A DNA stretch of 64,000 bases from Ischnura elegans (taxonomy: Eukaryota > Arthropoda > Insecta > Odonata > Coenagrionidae), in contig NC_060248.1 in NCBI RefSeq assembly GCF_921293095.1, positions 16,014,744 through 16,078,743 on the forward strand, given 5' to 3'. Both the position numbers and the translations under genes were made by a program. Shown in pieces: positions 25,461 through 41,995 of the stretch. Positions within the stretch are counted from its first letter, which is position 1; each line of letters begins with the position of its first letter. The notes below the pieces were generated by a model, which saw only the letters and a list, made by a program, of their open reading frames with translations, did no database searches and was not told where the DNA came from.

Positions 25461-26931
25461 TATTCAACGACAACATTTTCAACGACAATATTTTTGACGA
25501 CAACATTTTCGACGACAACATTTTCAACGACAACATTTTCGACGACAAAATTTTCGACGACAAAATTTTCGACGACAACATTTTCAACGACAACATTTTC
25601 AACGAGAACATTTTCAACGACAATATTTTAAACGACAACATTTTAAACGACAACATTTTCAACGACAAGATTTTCAACGACAGCATTTTCAACGACAACA
25701 TTTTCAACGACAACATTTTTAACGAAACATTTTCAACGTCATTTTTTCCAACGACAACATTTTCTACGAACGCATTTTCAACGACAACATTTTCAACGAC
25801 AACATTTTTAGCGACAACATTTTCAAGAACAACATTTTTAACGGCAACATAATCAACCACAACATTTTCAACGACAACATGTTCGACGAAATCATTTTCG
25901 ACGACAACATTTTCGACGACATTATTTTAAACGACAACATGTTCAACGACCACATTTTCAACGACAACATTTTCAACGACAACATTTACAACGACAACAT
26001 TTTTAACGACAACAACAACAACAACAACAACATCAAGACAACATAACAAAAAACAACAACAACAACAACAACAAAAACAACAACAACAAAACAAAACAAC
26101 AACGACAACATTTTTAACAACAACATTTTCAACAACAACATTTTCAGCAACAACATTTTCAACAACAACATTTTCAACAACAACATTATCAACAAAAACA
26201 TTTTAAACGACAACTTTTTCAACGACAACATTTTCAACGTCAACATTTTCAACGACAACATTTTCAACGACAACATTTTCAACGACAATATTTTCCACGA
26301 CAACATTTTCAACGACAACATTTTCAACAACAACATTTTCAACGACAACATTTTCACCGACAACATTTTCCACGACAACATTATCAACGACAACATTTTC
26401 AACGACAAAATTTTCAACGACAACATTTTCAACGATATTTTCAACGTTAACATTTTCAACGACAACAATTTCAACGACAACATTTTCAAAGACAACAACA
26501 ACAACAACCAAAACAACAACAATAACAATAACAACTACAACAACAACAACAATAACTACAACAACAACAACAACAACAAAAACTACAACAACTACAACAA
26601 CAACAACAACAACATTTTCAACGACAACATTTTCAACGACAACATTTTCAACGACTCCATATTCACGACAGCATTTTCAACGACAACATTTTCAACGACA
26701 ACATTTTTAACGACAACATTTTCGACGACAACATTTTCAACGACAACATTTTCGACGACAACATTTTCAACGACAAGATTTTCGACGACAACCTTTTCAA
26801 CGACAACATTTTCAAGGACAACATTTTTAACGACAACATTTTCAACGACAACATTTTCAACAACAACAATTTCAACGAACACATTTTCAACGACAACATT
26901 TTCAACGAGAACATTTTCAACGACAATATTT

Positions 26932-29053
26932 TCTAGAACAACCTTTTCAACGGCAACATATTCAACCACAACATTTTCAACGACAACATGTTCGACGACA
27001 ACATTTTCGACGACAACATTTTCGACGACAACAGTTTCAACAACAACATTTTAAACGACAACATTTTCAACGACAACATTTTCAACGTCAACATTTTCAA
27101 CGACAATATTTTCAACAACAACATATTCAACGACTACATTTTCAACGACAACATTTTCAATGACAACATTTTCAACGACAACATTTTCAACGACAACATT
27201 TTCAGCGTCATTATTTTCAACGACAACATTTTCAACGACAACATTTTCGACGACAACATTTTTGACGACAACATTTTCGACGACAACATTTTCAACGACA
27301 ACATTTTTAACGACAACATTTTCAACGCCAACAGTTTCAACGACAACATTTTCTACGAACACATTTTCAACGACAACATTTTCAACGAGAAAATTTTCAA
27401 CGAACCCATTTTCAACGACAACATTTTCAACGACAACAACAACAACAACAACAACACTTACAACAACAACAACAACAACAACATTTTCAACAACAACATT
27501 TTCAACAACAACATTTTCAACAACAACATTTTCAACAAAAACATTTTCAACAACAACATTTTCACCGATTACATTTTCAACGACAACATTTTCAACGACA
27601 ACTTTTTCAACGACAACATTTTCAACGACAACATTTTCAACGACAACATTATCAACGACAATATTTTCAACGACAACATTTTCAACGACAACATTTTCAA
27701 CGACCACATTTTCAACGACAACATTTCAACGATAACATTTTCGACGACAACATTTTTGACGACAACATTTTCGACGACAACATTTTCGACGACCAAATTT
27801 TTAACGAAACATTTTCAACGACAATATTTTCCACGACAACATTTTTAACGACAACATTTTCAACGACAACATTTTCAACGACAAATTTTTCAAAGACAAC
27901 ATTTTCAACGACAACAGCAACAAACACAACAAAAACAAACACAATAACAACAACAACAACAGCAACAACAACAACAACTACACTAACAACTACAACAACA
28001 ACAACAACTACAACAACAACAGCAACAACAACAACAACAACAACATTTTCAACGACAACATTTTCAACGACAATATTTTCAACGACAACATTTTCGACGA
28101 CAACATTTTCGACGACCACATTTTTAACGACAACATTTTCAACGACAATATTTTCCACGACAACATTTTCAACGACAACATTTTCAACGACAACATTTTC
28201 AACGACAACATTTTCAACGACAACATTTTTAACGACAATATTTTGATAGACAAAATTTTCAACGACAACAACAACAACAGCAACAACAAAAACAACAACA
28301 TAAGAAACAACGACAACTACAAAACAAAAACAACAACAACAACTACTATAACAACAACTACAACAACAACAACAACTACAACAACAACAACAATTACAAC
28401 AAAAACAACAACAACATTTTCAACGACAACATTTTCAACGACAAAATTTTTAACGACAAAATTTTCAACGACAACATATTCAACGACAACATTTTCAACG
28501 ACAATATTTTTGACGACAACATTTTCGACGACAACATTTTCAACGACAACATTTTCGACGACAAAATTTTCGACGACAAAATTTTCGACGACAACATTTT
28601 CAACGACAACATTTTCAACGAGAACATTTTCAACGACAATATTTTAAACGACAACATTTTAAACGACAACATTTTCAACAACAAGATTTTCAACGACAGC
28701 ATTTTCAACGACAACATTTTCAACGACAACATTTTTAACGAAACATTTTCAACGACATTTTTTTCAACGACAACATTTTCTACGAACGCAGTTTCAACGA
28801 CAACATTTTAACGACAACATTTTCAGCGACAACATTTTCAAGAACAACATTTTTAACGGCAACATAATCAACCACAACATTTTCAACGACAACATGTTCG
28901 ACGACAACATTTTCGACGACAACATTTTCGACGACAACATTTTAAACGACAACATGTTCAACGACCACATTTTCAACGACAACATTTTCAACGACAACAT
29001 TTTCAACGACAACATTTTTAACGACAACAACAATACAACAACACCAACAACAA

Positions 29054-29085
<32 letters not shown>

Positions 29086-30065
29086 TAACAAAAAACAACC
29101 ACAACAACAACAACAAAAACAACAACAACAAAACAAAACAACAACGACAACATTTTCAACAACAACATTTTCAACAACAACATTTTCAGCGACAACATTT
29201 TCAACAACAACATTTTCAGCAACAACATTTTCAACAACAACATTTTAAACGACAACATTTTCAACGTCAACATTTTCAACGACAACATTTTCAACGACAA
29301 CATTTTAAACGACAATATTTTCCACGCCAACATTTTCAACGTCAACATTTTCAACAACAACATTTTCAACGACAACATTTTCACCGACAACATTTTCCAC
29401 GACAACATTATCAACGACAACATTTTCAACGACAACATTTTCTACGACAACATTTTCAACGACAACATTTTCAACGATATTTTATACGTTAACATTTTCA
29501 ACGACAACATTTTCAACGACAACATTTTCAAAGACAACAACAACAACAACAAAAACAACAACAATAACAACAACAACTACAACAACAACAACTACAACAA
29601 CAACAACAACAAAAACTACAACAACTACAACAACAACAACATTTTCAACGACAACATTTTCAACGACAACATTTTCAACGACAACATTTTCAACGACAAC
29701 ATATTCAACGAAAGCATTTTCAACGACAACATTTTCAACGAGAACATTTTTAACGACAACATTTTCGACGACAACATTTTCAACGACAACATTTTCGACG
29801 ACAACATTTTCAACGACAAAATTTTATACGACAACATTTTCAACGACAACATTTTCAACGACAACATTTTCAACGACAAAATATTTATACGACAACATTT
29901 TCAACGACAAGATTTTCAACGACAACCTTTTCAACGACAACATTTTCAACGACAAAATTTTTAACGACAACATTTTCAACGACTACATTTTCAGCAACAA
30001 CATTTTCAACGAACACATTTTCAACGACAACATTTTCAACGAGAACATTTTCAACGACAAAATTT
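26932..30065. repeat. Satellite B block with about 3.1-kb period
   Basis: Runs from one TCTAGAACAACC landmark (26932) to the next (30066). The CATGTTCGACGACAAC string with the CAACAGTTTCAAC variant after the landmark recurs at offset 3,132. The preceding 3 kb (about 23930-26931) also resembles this block with offsets of 2.9-3.05 kb (24719/27731, 25852/28858). This part of the array is therefore about two and a fraction copies of a diverged 3-kb unit. Confidence 0.65.
28261..28416. repeat. Interrupted (AAC)n island, paralogue of the 25.3-kb island
   Basis: Shares ACTACTATAAC and ACAAAACAAAAAC interruptions with 25305-25460. Both are followed by ATATTCAACGACAAC monomers. Confidence 0.75.
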
Positions 30066-31280
30066 TCTAGAACAACCTTTTCAACGGCAACATATTACCA
30101 CAACATTTTCAACGACAACATGTTCGACGACAACATTTTCGACGACAACATTTTCGACGACAACAGTTTCAACAACAACATTTTAAACGACAACATTTTC
30201 AATGACAACATTTTCAACGTCAACATTTTCAACGACAACATTTTCAACAACAATATTTTCAACGACAACATTTTCAACGACAACATTTTCAATGACAACA
30301 TTTTCAACGACAACATTTTCAACGACAACATTTTCAACGTCAACATTTTCAACGACAACATTTTCAACGACAACATTTTCGACGACAACATTTTTGACGA
30401 CAACATTTTCGACGACAACATTTTCGACAACCACATTTTTAACGACAACATTTTCAACGACAATATTTTCCACGTAAACATTTCAACGAAAACATTTACA
30501 ACAACAACATTTTCAACGACAACATTTTCAACGACAACATTTTCAACGACAACATTATCAACGACAACATTTTAAACGAAAACATTTTCAACGACAACAT
30601 TTCCAACGACATTTTCAACGTTAACATTTTCAACGACAACATTTTCAAAGACAACAACAATACAACAACAAAAACAACAACAATAAAAACAACAACTACA
30701 ACAACAACAACATCGACTACTACAACAACAACTACAAAACAAACAACAACTACAACAACAACAACAACATTTTCAACGACAACATTTTCAACGACATCAT
30801 ATACAACGACAACATTTTCAACGACAACATTTTCGACGACAAAATTTTCGACGACAACATTTTCAACGACAACATTTTCGACGACAACATTTTCAACGAC
30901 AACATTTTTAACGACAACATTTTCAACGACAACATTTTCAACGACAAAATATTTATACGACAACATTTTCAACGACAAGATTTTCAACGACAACCTTTTT
31001 AACGACAACATTTTCAACGACAACATTTTCAACAACATTTTCAACGAACACATTTTCATCGACAACATTTTCAACGACAACATTTTCAACGACAACATTT
31101 TCTAGAACAACGTTTTCAACGGCAACATATTCAACCACAACATTTTCAACGACAACATGTTCGGCGACAACATTTTCGACGACAACATTTTCGACGACAA
31201 CTTTTTAAACGACAACATGTTCAACGACCACATTTTCTACGACAACATTTTTAACGACAACATTTTCAATGACAACATTT

Positions 31281-34200
31281 TCAACGACCACATTTTCATC
31301 GACAACATTTTAAGCGACAACATTTTCAACGACATAATTTTCAACGACAACATTTTCAACGACGACTATTTCAACGACTACATTTTCCACGACAACATTT
31401 TCTACGACAACATTTTCAACGACAACGTTTTCAACGACAACATTTTCAACGACAACAATTTCAACGACTACATTTTTAACGACAACATTTTCAACAACAA
31501 CATTTTCAACGACAACATTTTCAACAAAAACATTTTCAACGACAACATTTTCAACTACAACATTTTCAACGACAACATTTTCAACGACAAAATTTTCAAC
31601 GACAACATTTTCAACGACAAGATTTTCGACGACCACATTTTTAACAACATTTTCAGCGACAATTTTTTCCACGAAAACATTTTTAACGACAACATTTTCA
31701 ACGACAACATTTTCAACGACAACATTTTCAACGACAACATTTTCAACGAGAACATTTTATATGACAACATTTTAAACGACAACATTTTAAACGACAACAT
31801 TTTCAACGAAAAGATTTTCTACGACAACATTTTGAACGACAAAATTTTCAACGACAACATTTTTAACGACAACATTTTCAACGCCAACAACAACAACAAC
31901 AAAAACAAACACAATAACAACAACAACAACATTTTCGACGACCACATTTTTAACAACATTTTCAACGACAATTTTTTCCACGAAAACATTTTTAACGACA
32001 ACATTTTCAGCGACAACATTTTCAACGACAACATTTTCAACGACAACATTTTCAACGAGAACATTTTCAATGACAACATTTTAAACGACAACACTTTAAA
32101 CGACAACATTTTCAACGACAAGATTTTCAACGACAACATTTTCATCGACAACATTTTCAACGACAACATTTTCTAGAACAACGTTTTCAACGGCAACATA
32201 TTCAACCACAACATTTTCAGTGACAACATGTTCGGCGACAACATTTTCGACGACAACATTTTCGAAAACAACTTTTTAAACGACAACATGTTCAACGACC
32301 ACATTTTCTACGACAAAATTTTAAACGACGACATTTTCAATGATAACATTTTCAACGACCACATTTTCATCGACAACATTTTAAACGACAACATTTTCAA
32401 CGACATAATTTTCAACGACAACATTTTCAACGACGACAATTTCAACGACTACATTTTCCACGACAACATTTTCAACGACAACATTTTCAACGACAACGTT
32501 ATCAACGACAACATTTTCAACGACAACAATTTCAACGACAACATTTTTAACGACAACATTTTCAACCACAACATTTTCAACGACAACATTTTCAACGAAA
32601 ACATTTTCAACGAACACATTTTCAACTACAACATTTTCAACGACAACATTTTCAACGATAAAATTTTCAACGACAACATTTTAAACGACAACATTTTCTA
32701 CGACAACATTTTCCACGACAACATTTTCGACGACAACATTTTCGACGACAACATTTTCGACGACAACATTTTCGATGACCACATTTTTATCAACATTTTC
32801 AACGACAATTTTTTCCACGACAACATTTTCAACGACAATATTTTCAACGACAACATTTTCAACGACAACATTTTCAACGACAACATTTTCAACGACAACA
32901 TTATCAACGACAACATTTTCAACGACAACTATTTCAACGACAACATTTTCAACGACAATATTTTCAACGACATTATTTTCAACGACATTTTCAACGTTAA
33001 CATTTTCAACGACAACATTTTCAACGACAACATTTTCAAAGACAACAACAACAACAACAATAACAACAGCAACAACTCGTACAACAACATCAAAAACTAC
33101 AACAATTACTACAAACACTACAACAACAACAACTACAACAACAACAACAACAACAACATTTTCAACGACAACATTTTCAACGACAACATTTTCAACGACA
33201 ACATTTTCAACCACAACATTTTCAACGACAACATTTTAAACGACAACATTTTCAACGACAAGATTTTCAACGACAAAATTTTCAAAGACAACATTTACAA
33301 CGACAACATTTTTAACGACATCATTTTCAACGACAACATTTTCAACGACAACATTTTCAACGAACACATTTTCAACGAATACATTTTCAACGACAACATT
33401 TTCTTGAACAACATTTTCAACGGCAACATATTCAACCACAACCATTTCAACGACAACATGTTCGACGACAACATTTTCGACGACAACATTTTCGACGACA
33501 ACATTTTAAACGACAACATGTTCAACAACCACATTTTCCACGACAACATTTTCAACGACAACATTTTCAACGACAATATTTTCAACGACCAAATTTTCAA
33601 CGACAACATTTTAAACGACAACATTTTCAGCGACATAATTTTCAACGACAACATTTTCAACGACGACATTTTAAACGACGACATTTTCCACGACAACATT
33701 TTACACGACAACATTTTCAACGACAACATTTTCAACGACAACATTTTCAACGACAACAATAACAACGACAACATTTTCAACGACAACATTTTCAACGACA
33801 ACATTTTCGACGACAACATTTTCGACGACAACATTTTCCACGATAACATTTTCAACGACAACATTTTCAACGACAACATGTTCGGCGACATCATTTTCGA
33901 CGACAACATTTTTATCGATAATATTTTAAGCGACAACATTTTCAACGAAAACATTTTCAACGACAACATTTTCAACGACAATATTTTCAAGGACAACATT
34001 TTCAACGACAACATTTTCAACGACAATATTTTCAACGAAAACATTTTCAACGACAACATTTTCAACGACAACATTTTCAACGACAACAATTTCGACGACA
34101 TAATTTTCAACGACAACATTTTCGACGACAACATTTTCAACGACAACATTTTCAACGACAACATTTTCAACGACAATATTTTCCACGACAACATTTTCAA

Positions 34201-36590
34201 CGACAACATTTTCAATGACAAGATTTTCAACGACAATATTTTCAACGACAACATTTTTAACGACAACATTTTCAACGACAACATTTTCAACGACAACATT
34301 TTCAACGACAACATTTTCAAGAAAAACATTTTCAGCGGCAACATTTTCAACGACCACATTTTCAACGACAACATTTTCGCCGACAACATTTTCGACGACA
34401 ACATTTTCGACGACAACAAATTAAACGACAACATTTTTATTGACAACATTTTCCACGACAACATTTTCAACGACAACATTTTCAACGACAACATTTTTAT
34501 CGACATTATTTTCAACGACAACATTTTCAACAACATTTTCAACGAACACATTTTCAACGACAACATTTTCAACGACAACATTTTCTAGAACAACGTTTTC
34601 AACGGCAACATATTCAACCACAACATTTTCAACGATAACATGTTCGGCGACAACATTTTCGACGACAACTTTTTAAACGACAACATGTTCAACGACCACA
34701 TTTTCTACGACAACATTTTTAACGACAACATTTTCAACGACAACATTTTCAAAGACCACATTTTCATCGACAACATTTTAAACGACAAAATTTTCAACGA
34801 CATAATTTTCAACGACAACATTTACAACGACGACAATTTCAACGACTACATTTTCCACGACAACATTTTCAACGACAACATTTTCAACGACAACGTTTTC
34901 AACGACAACATTTTCAACGACATCATTTTCAACGACAACATTTTCAACGACAACATTTTCAACGAACACATTTTCAACGAATACATTTTCAACGACAACA
35001 TTTTCTTGAACAACATTTTCAACGGCAACATATTCAACCACAACCATTTCAACGACAACATGTTCGACGACAACATTTTCGACGACAACATTTTCGACGA
35101 CAACATTTTAAACGACAACATGTTCAACAACCACATTTTCCACGACAACATTTTCAACGACAACATTTTCAACGACAATATTTTCAACGACCAAATTTTC
35201 AACGACAACATTTTAAACGACAACATTTTCAGCGACATAATTTTCAATGACAACATTTTCAACGACGACATTTTAAACGACGACATTTTCCACGACAACA
35301 TTTTACACGACAACATTTTCAACGACAACATTTTCAACGACAACATTTTCAACGACAACAATAACAACGACAACATTTTCAACGACAACATTTTCAACGA
35401 CAACATTTTCGACGACAACATTTTCGACGACAACATTTTCCACGATAACATTTTCAACGACAACATTTTCAACGACAACATGTTCGGCGACATCATTTTC
35501 GACGACAACATTTTTATCGATAATATTTTAAGCGACAACATTTTCAACGAAAACATTTTCAACGACAACATTTTCAACGACAATATTTTCAAGGACAACA
35601 TTTTCAACGACAACATTTTCAACGACAATATTTTCAACGAAAACATTTTCAACGACAACATTTTCAACGACAACATTTTCAACGACAACAATTTCGACGA
35701 CATAATTTTCAACGACAACATTTTCGACGACAACATTTTCAACGACAACATTTTCAACGACAACATTTTCAACGACAATATTTTCCACGACAACATTTTC
35801 AACGACAACATTTTCAATGACAAGATTTTCAACGACAATATTTTCAACGACAACATTTTTAACGACAACATTTTCAACGACAACATTTTCAACGACAACA
35901 TTTTCAACGACAACATTTTCAAGAAAAACATTTTCAGCGGCAACATTTTCAACGACCACATTTTCAACGACAACATTTTCGCCGACAACATTTTCGACGA
36001 CAACATTTTCGACGACAACAAATTAAACGACAACATTTTTATTGACAACATTTTCCACGACAACATTTTCAACGACAACATTTTCAACGACAACATTTTT
36101 ATCGACATTATTTTCAACGACAACATTTTCAACAACATTTTCAACGAACACATTTTCAACGACAACATTTTCAACGACAACATTTTCAACGACAACATTT
36201 TCTAGAACAACGTTTTCAACGGCAACATATTCAACCACAACATTTTCAACGATAACATGTTCGGCGACAACATTTTCGACGACAACTTTTTAAACGACAA
36301 CATGTTCAACGACCACATTTTCTACGACAACATTTTTAACGACAACATTTTCAACGACAACATTTTCAAAGACCACATTTTCATCGACAACATTTTAAAC
36401 GACAAAATTTTCAACGACATAATTTTCAACGACAACATTTACAACGACGACAATTTCAACGACTACATTTTCCACGACAACATTTTCAACGACAACATTT
36501 TCAACGACAACGTTTTCAACGACAACATTTTCAACGACAACAATTTCAACGACAACATTTTTAATGACAACATTTTCAACCACAACATTT
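31281..36590. repeat. Satellite B 5.3-kb tandem block, copy 1
   Basis: Begins with GACCACATTTTCATCGAC followed by TTTTAAGCGAC, a string that returns at 36591 (offset 5,310). The offset becomes 5,370 further in, because copy 2 has four extra GACGACAACATTTTC monomers near 36936-36995. Within this copy, 33.32-34.59 kb is itself repeated at 34.92-36.20 kb (offset about 1,602-1,617). Confidence 0.8.
33041..33157. repeat. Interrupted (AAC)n island, copy 1 of a pair
   Basis: Contains the unusual string CAACTCGTACAAC and an AATTACTACAAACACTAC segment. An essentially identical island sits 5,370 bp downstream at 38411-38527. The distance between the flanking AAC registers (126 bp) is not a multiple of 15, so islands change the monomer phase in steps of 3. 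Confidence 0.85.
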
Positions 36591-39500
36591 TCAACGACCA
36601 CATTTTCATCGACAACATTTTAAGCGACAACATTTTCAACGACATAATTTTCAACGACAACATTTTCAACGACGACTATTTCAACGACTACATTTTCCAC
36701 GACAACATTTTCTACGACAACATTTTCAACGACAACGTTTTCAACGACAACATTTTCAACGACAACAATTTCAACGACTACATTTTTAATGACAACATTT
36801 TCACTAACAACATTTTCAACGACAACATTTTCAACAAAAACATTTTCAACGACAACATTTTCAACTACAACATTTTCAACGACAACATTTTCAACGACAA
36901 AATTTTCAACGACAACATTTTCAACGACAACATTTTCGACGACAACATTTTCGACGACAACATTTTCGACGACAACATTTTCGACGACAAGATTTTCGAC
37001 GACCACATTTTTAACAACATTTTCAGCGACAATTTTTTCCACGAAAACATTTTTAACGACAACATTTTCAACGACAACATTTTCAACGACAACATTTTCA
37101 ACGACAACATTTTCAACGAGAACATTTTATATGACAACATTTTAAACGACAACATTTTAAACGACAACATTTTCAACGAAAAGATTTTCTACGACAACAT
37201 TTTGAACGACAAAATTTTCAACGACAACATTTTTAACGACAACATTTTCAACGCCAACAACAACAACAACAAAAACAAACACAATAACAACAACAACAAC
37301 ATTTTCGACGACCACATTTTTAACTACATTTTCAACGACAATTTTTTCCACGAAAACATTTTTAACGACAACATTTTCAGCGACAACATTTTCAACGACA
37401 ACATTTTCAACGACAACATTTTCAACGAGAACATTTTCAATGACAACATTTTAAACGACAACACTTTAAACGACAACATTTTCAACGACAAGATTTTCAA
37501 CGACAACATTTTCATCGACAACATTTTCAACGACAACATTTTCTAGAACAACGTTTTCAACGGCAACATATTCAACCACAACATTTTCAGTGACAACATG
37601 TTCGGCGACAACATTTTCGACGACAACATTTTCGAAAACAACTTTTTAAACGACAACATGTTCAACGACCACATTTTCTACGACAAAATTTTAAACGACG
37701 ACATTTTCAATGATAACATTTTCAACGACCACATTTTCATCGACAACATTTTAAACGACAACATTTTCAACGACATAATTTTCAACGACAACATTTTCAA
37801 CGACGACAATTTCAACGACTACATTTTCCACGACAACATTTTCAACGACAACATTTTCAACGACAACGTTTTCAACGACAACATTTTCAACGACAACAAT
37901 TTCAACGACAACATTTTTAACGACAACATTTTCAACCACAACATTTTCAACGACAACATTTTCAACGAAAACATTTTCAACGAACACATTTTCAACTACA
38001 ACATTTTCAACGACAACATTTTCAACGATAAAATTTTCAACGACAACATTTTAAACGACAACATTTTCTACGACAACATTTTCCACGACAACATTTTCGA
38101 CGACAACATTTTCGACGACAACATTTTCGACGACAACATTTTCGATGACCACATTTTTATCAACATTTTCAACGACAATTTTTTCCACGACAACATTTTC
38201 AACGACAATATTTTCAACGACAACATTTTCAACGACAACATTTTCAACGACAACATTTTCAACGACAACATTATCAACGACAACATTTTCAACGACAACT
38301 ATTTCAACGACAACATTTTCAACGACAATATTTTCAACGACATTATTTTCAACGACATTTTCAACGTTAACATTTTCAACGACAACATTTTCAACGACAA
38401 CATTTTCAAAGACAACAACAACAACAACAATAACAACAGCAACAACTCGTACAACAACATCAAAAACTACAACAATTACTACAAACACTACAACAACAAC
38501 AACTACAACAACAACAACAACAACAACATTTTCAACGACAACATTTTCAACGACAACATTTTCAACGACAACATTTTCAACCACAACATTTTCAACGACA
38601 ACATTTTAAACGACAACATTTTCAACGACAAGATTTTCAACAACAAAATTTTCAAAGACAACATTTACAACGACAACATTTTTAACGACATCATTTTCAA
38701 CGACAACATTTTCAACGACAACATTTTCAACGAACACATTTTCAACGAATACATTTTCAACGACAACATTTTCTTGAACAACATTTTCAACGGCAACATA
38801 TTCAACCACAACCATTTCAACGACAACATGTTCGACGACAACATTTTCGACGACAACATTTTCGACGACAACATTTTAAACGACAACATGTTCAACAACC
38901 ACATTTTCCACGACAACATTTTCAACGACAACATTTTCAACGACAATATTTTCAACGACCAAATTTTCAACGACAACATTTTAAACGACAACATTTTCAG
39001 CGACATAATTTTCAACGACAACATTTTCAACGACGACATTTTAAACGACGACATTTTCCACGACAACATTTTACACGACAACATTTTCAACGACAACATT
39101 TTCAACGACAACATTTTCAACGACAACAATAACAACGACAACATTTTCAACGACAACATTTTCAACGACAACATTTTCGACGACAACATTTTCGACGACA
39201 ACATTTTCCACGATAACATTTTCAACGACAACATTTTCAACGACAACATGTTCGGCGACATCATTTTCGACGACAACATTTTTATCGATAATATTTTTAG
39301 CGACAACATTTTCAACGAAAACATTTTCAACGACAACATTTTCAACGACAATATTTTCAAGGACAACATTTTCAACGACAATATTTTCAACGAAAACATT
39401 TTCAACGACAACATTTTCAACGACAACATTTTCAACGACAACAATTTCGACGACATAATTTTCAACGACAACATTTTCGACGACAACATTTTCAACGACA

Positions 39501-40280
39501 ACATTTTCAACGACAACATTTTCAACGACAATATTTTCCACGAAAACATTTTCAACGACAACATTTTCAATGACAAGATTTTCAACGACAATATTTTCAA
39601 CGACAACATTTTTAACGACAACATTTTCAACGACAACATTTTCAACGACAACATTTTCAAGAAAAACATTTTCAGCGGCAACATTTTCAACGACCACATT
39701 TTCAACGACAACATTTTCGCCGACAACATTTTCGACGACAACATTTTCGACGACAACAAATTAAACGACAACATTTTTATTGACAACATTTTCCACGACA
39801 ACATTTTCAACGACAACATTTTCAACGACAACATTTTTATCGACATTATTTTCAACGACAACATTTTCAACAACATTTTCAACGAACACATTTTCAACGA
39901 CAACATTTTCAACGACAACATTTTCAACGACAACATTTTCTAGAACAACGTTTTCAACGGCAACATATTCAACCACAACATTTTCAACGATAACATGTTC
40001 GGCGACAACATTTTCGACGACAACTTTTTAAACGACAACATGTTCAACGACCACATTTTCTACGACAACATTTTTAACGACAACATTTTCAACGACAACA
40101 TTTTCAAAGACCACATTTTCATCGACAACATTTTAAACGACAAAATTTTCAACGACATAATTTTCAACGACAACATTTACAACGACGACAATTTCAACGA
40201 CTACATTTTCCACGACAACATTTTCAACGACAACATTTTCAACGACAACGTTTTCAACGACAACATTTTCAACGACAACA
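36591..40280. repeat. Satellite B 5.3-kb tandem block, truncated copy 2
   Basis: Matches 31281-34925 of copy 1, including the 33041 island and the rare CTTGAACAAC landmark variant (33402 and 38772). It lacks the extra 1.6-kb repeat present in copy 1. The local 1.6-kb duplication therefore arose after the 5.3-kb one, or was lost here. Confidence 0.75.
38411..38527. repeat. Interrupted (AAC)n island, copy 2 of a pair
   Basis: Direct copy of 33041-33157 with the same rare CAACTCGTACAAC string. It lies within the second 5.3-kb block. Confidence 0.85.
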
Positions 40281-41995
40281 ATTTCAACGACAACATTTTT
40301 AATGACAACATTTTCAACCACAACATTTTCAACGACAACATTTTCAACGAAAACATTTTCAACGACAACATTTTCAACTACAACATTTTCAACGACAACA
40401 TTTTCAACGACAAAATTTTCGACGACAACATTTTCGACGACAACATTTTCGACGACAACATTTTCGACGACAAACTTTTCGACGACAAGATTTTGGACGA
40501 CCACATTTTTAACAACATTTTCAACGACAATTTTTTCCACGAAAAAATTTTTAACGACAACATTTTCAACGACAACATTTTCAACGACAACATTTTCAAC
40601 GAGAACATTTTCAATGACAACATTTTAAACGACAACATTTTAAACGACAACATTTTCAACGACAAGATTTTCTACGACAACATTTTCAACGACAACATTT
40701 TCAACGACAGCATTTTTAACGACAACATTTTCAACGCCAACAAAAACAACAACAAAAACAAACACAATAACAACAACAACACCATATTCGACGACCACAT
40801 TTATAACAACATTTTCAACGAAAATTTTTTCCACGAAAACTTTTTTAGTGACAACATTTTCAACGACAACATTTTCAACGACAATTTTTTCAACGACAAC
40901 ATTTTCAACGAGAACATTTTCAATGACAACATTTTAAACGACAACATTTTAAAAGACAACATTTTCAACGACAAGATTTTCAACGACAATATTTTCATCG
41001 ACAACATTTTCAACGACAACATTTTCTAGAACAACATTTTCAACGGCTACATATTCAACCACAACATTTTCAACGACAACATGTTCGGCGACAACATTTT
41101 CGACGACAACTTTTTAAACGACAACATGTTCAACGACCACATTTTCTACGACAACATTTTTAACGACGACATTTTCAACGACAACATTTTCAACGACCAC
41201 ATTTTCATCGGCAACATTTTAAAGGACAACATTTTCAACGACATAATTTTCAACGACAACATTTTCAACGACGACAATTTCAACGACTATATTTTCCACG
41301 ACAACATTTTCAACGACAACATTTTCAACGACAACGTTTTCAACGACAACATTTTCAACGACAACAATTTCAACGACAACATTTTTAATGACAACATTTT
41401 CAACCTAACATTTTCAACGACAACATTTTCAACGAAAATATTTTCAACGAACACATTTTCAACTACAACATTTTCAACGACAACATTTTCAACGACAAAA
41501 TTCTCAACGACAACATTTCCAACGAAAACATTTTCGACGACAACATTTTCGACGACAACATTTTCGACGACAACATTTTCGACGACAACATTTTCGACGA
41601 CAACATTTTCGACGACCACATTTTTAACAACATTTTCAACGACAGATTTTTCCACGAAAACATTTTTAACGACAACATTTTCAACGACAATATTTTCAAC
41701 GACAACATTTTCAACGACAACATTTTCAACGAGAACATTTTCAATGACAACATTTTAAACGACAATATTTTAAACGACAACATTTTCAACGACAAGATTT
41801 TCAACGACAACATTTTGAATGACAACATTTTCTACGAACACATTTTCAACGACAACATTTTCAACGACAAAATTTTCAACGACAACATTTTCAACGACAA
41901 CATTTTCAACGACAACAACAACAACAAAAACCACAACAAAACTTACAACAACAACAACAACAATAACAACGAGAACATTTTCAACAACAACATTT

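Noticed and set aside
32228-34588. 786-codon open frame in satellite B, with a 781-codon copy at 37598-39943
   Set aside because: The frame follows entirely from the 15-bp stop-free monomer. All three plus frames and two minus frames are open over similar spans, variants change amino acids freely, and length changes of satellite units set the ends.
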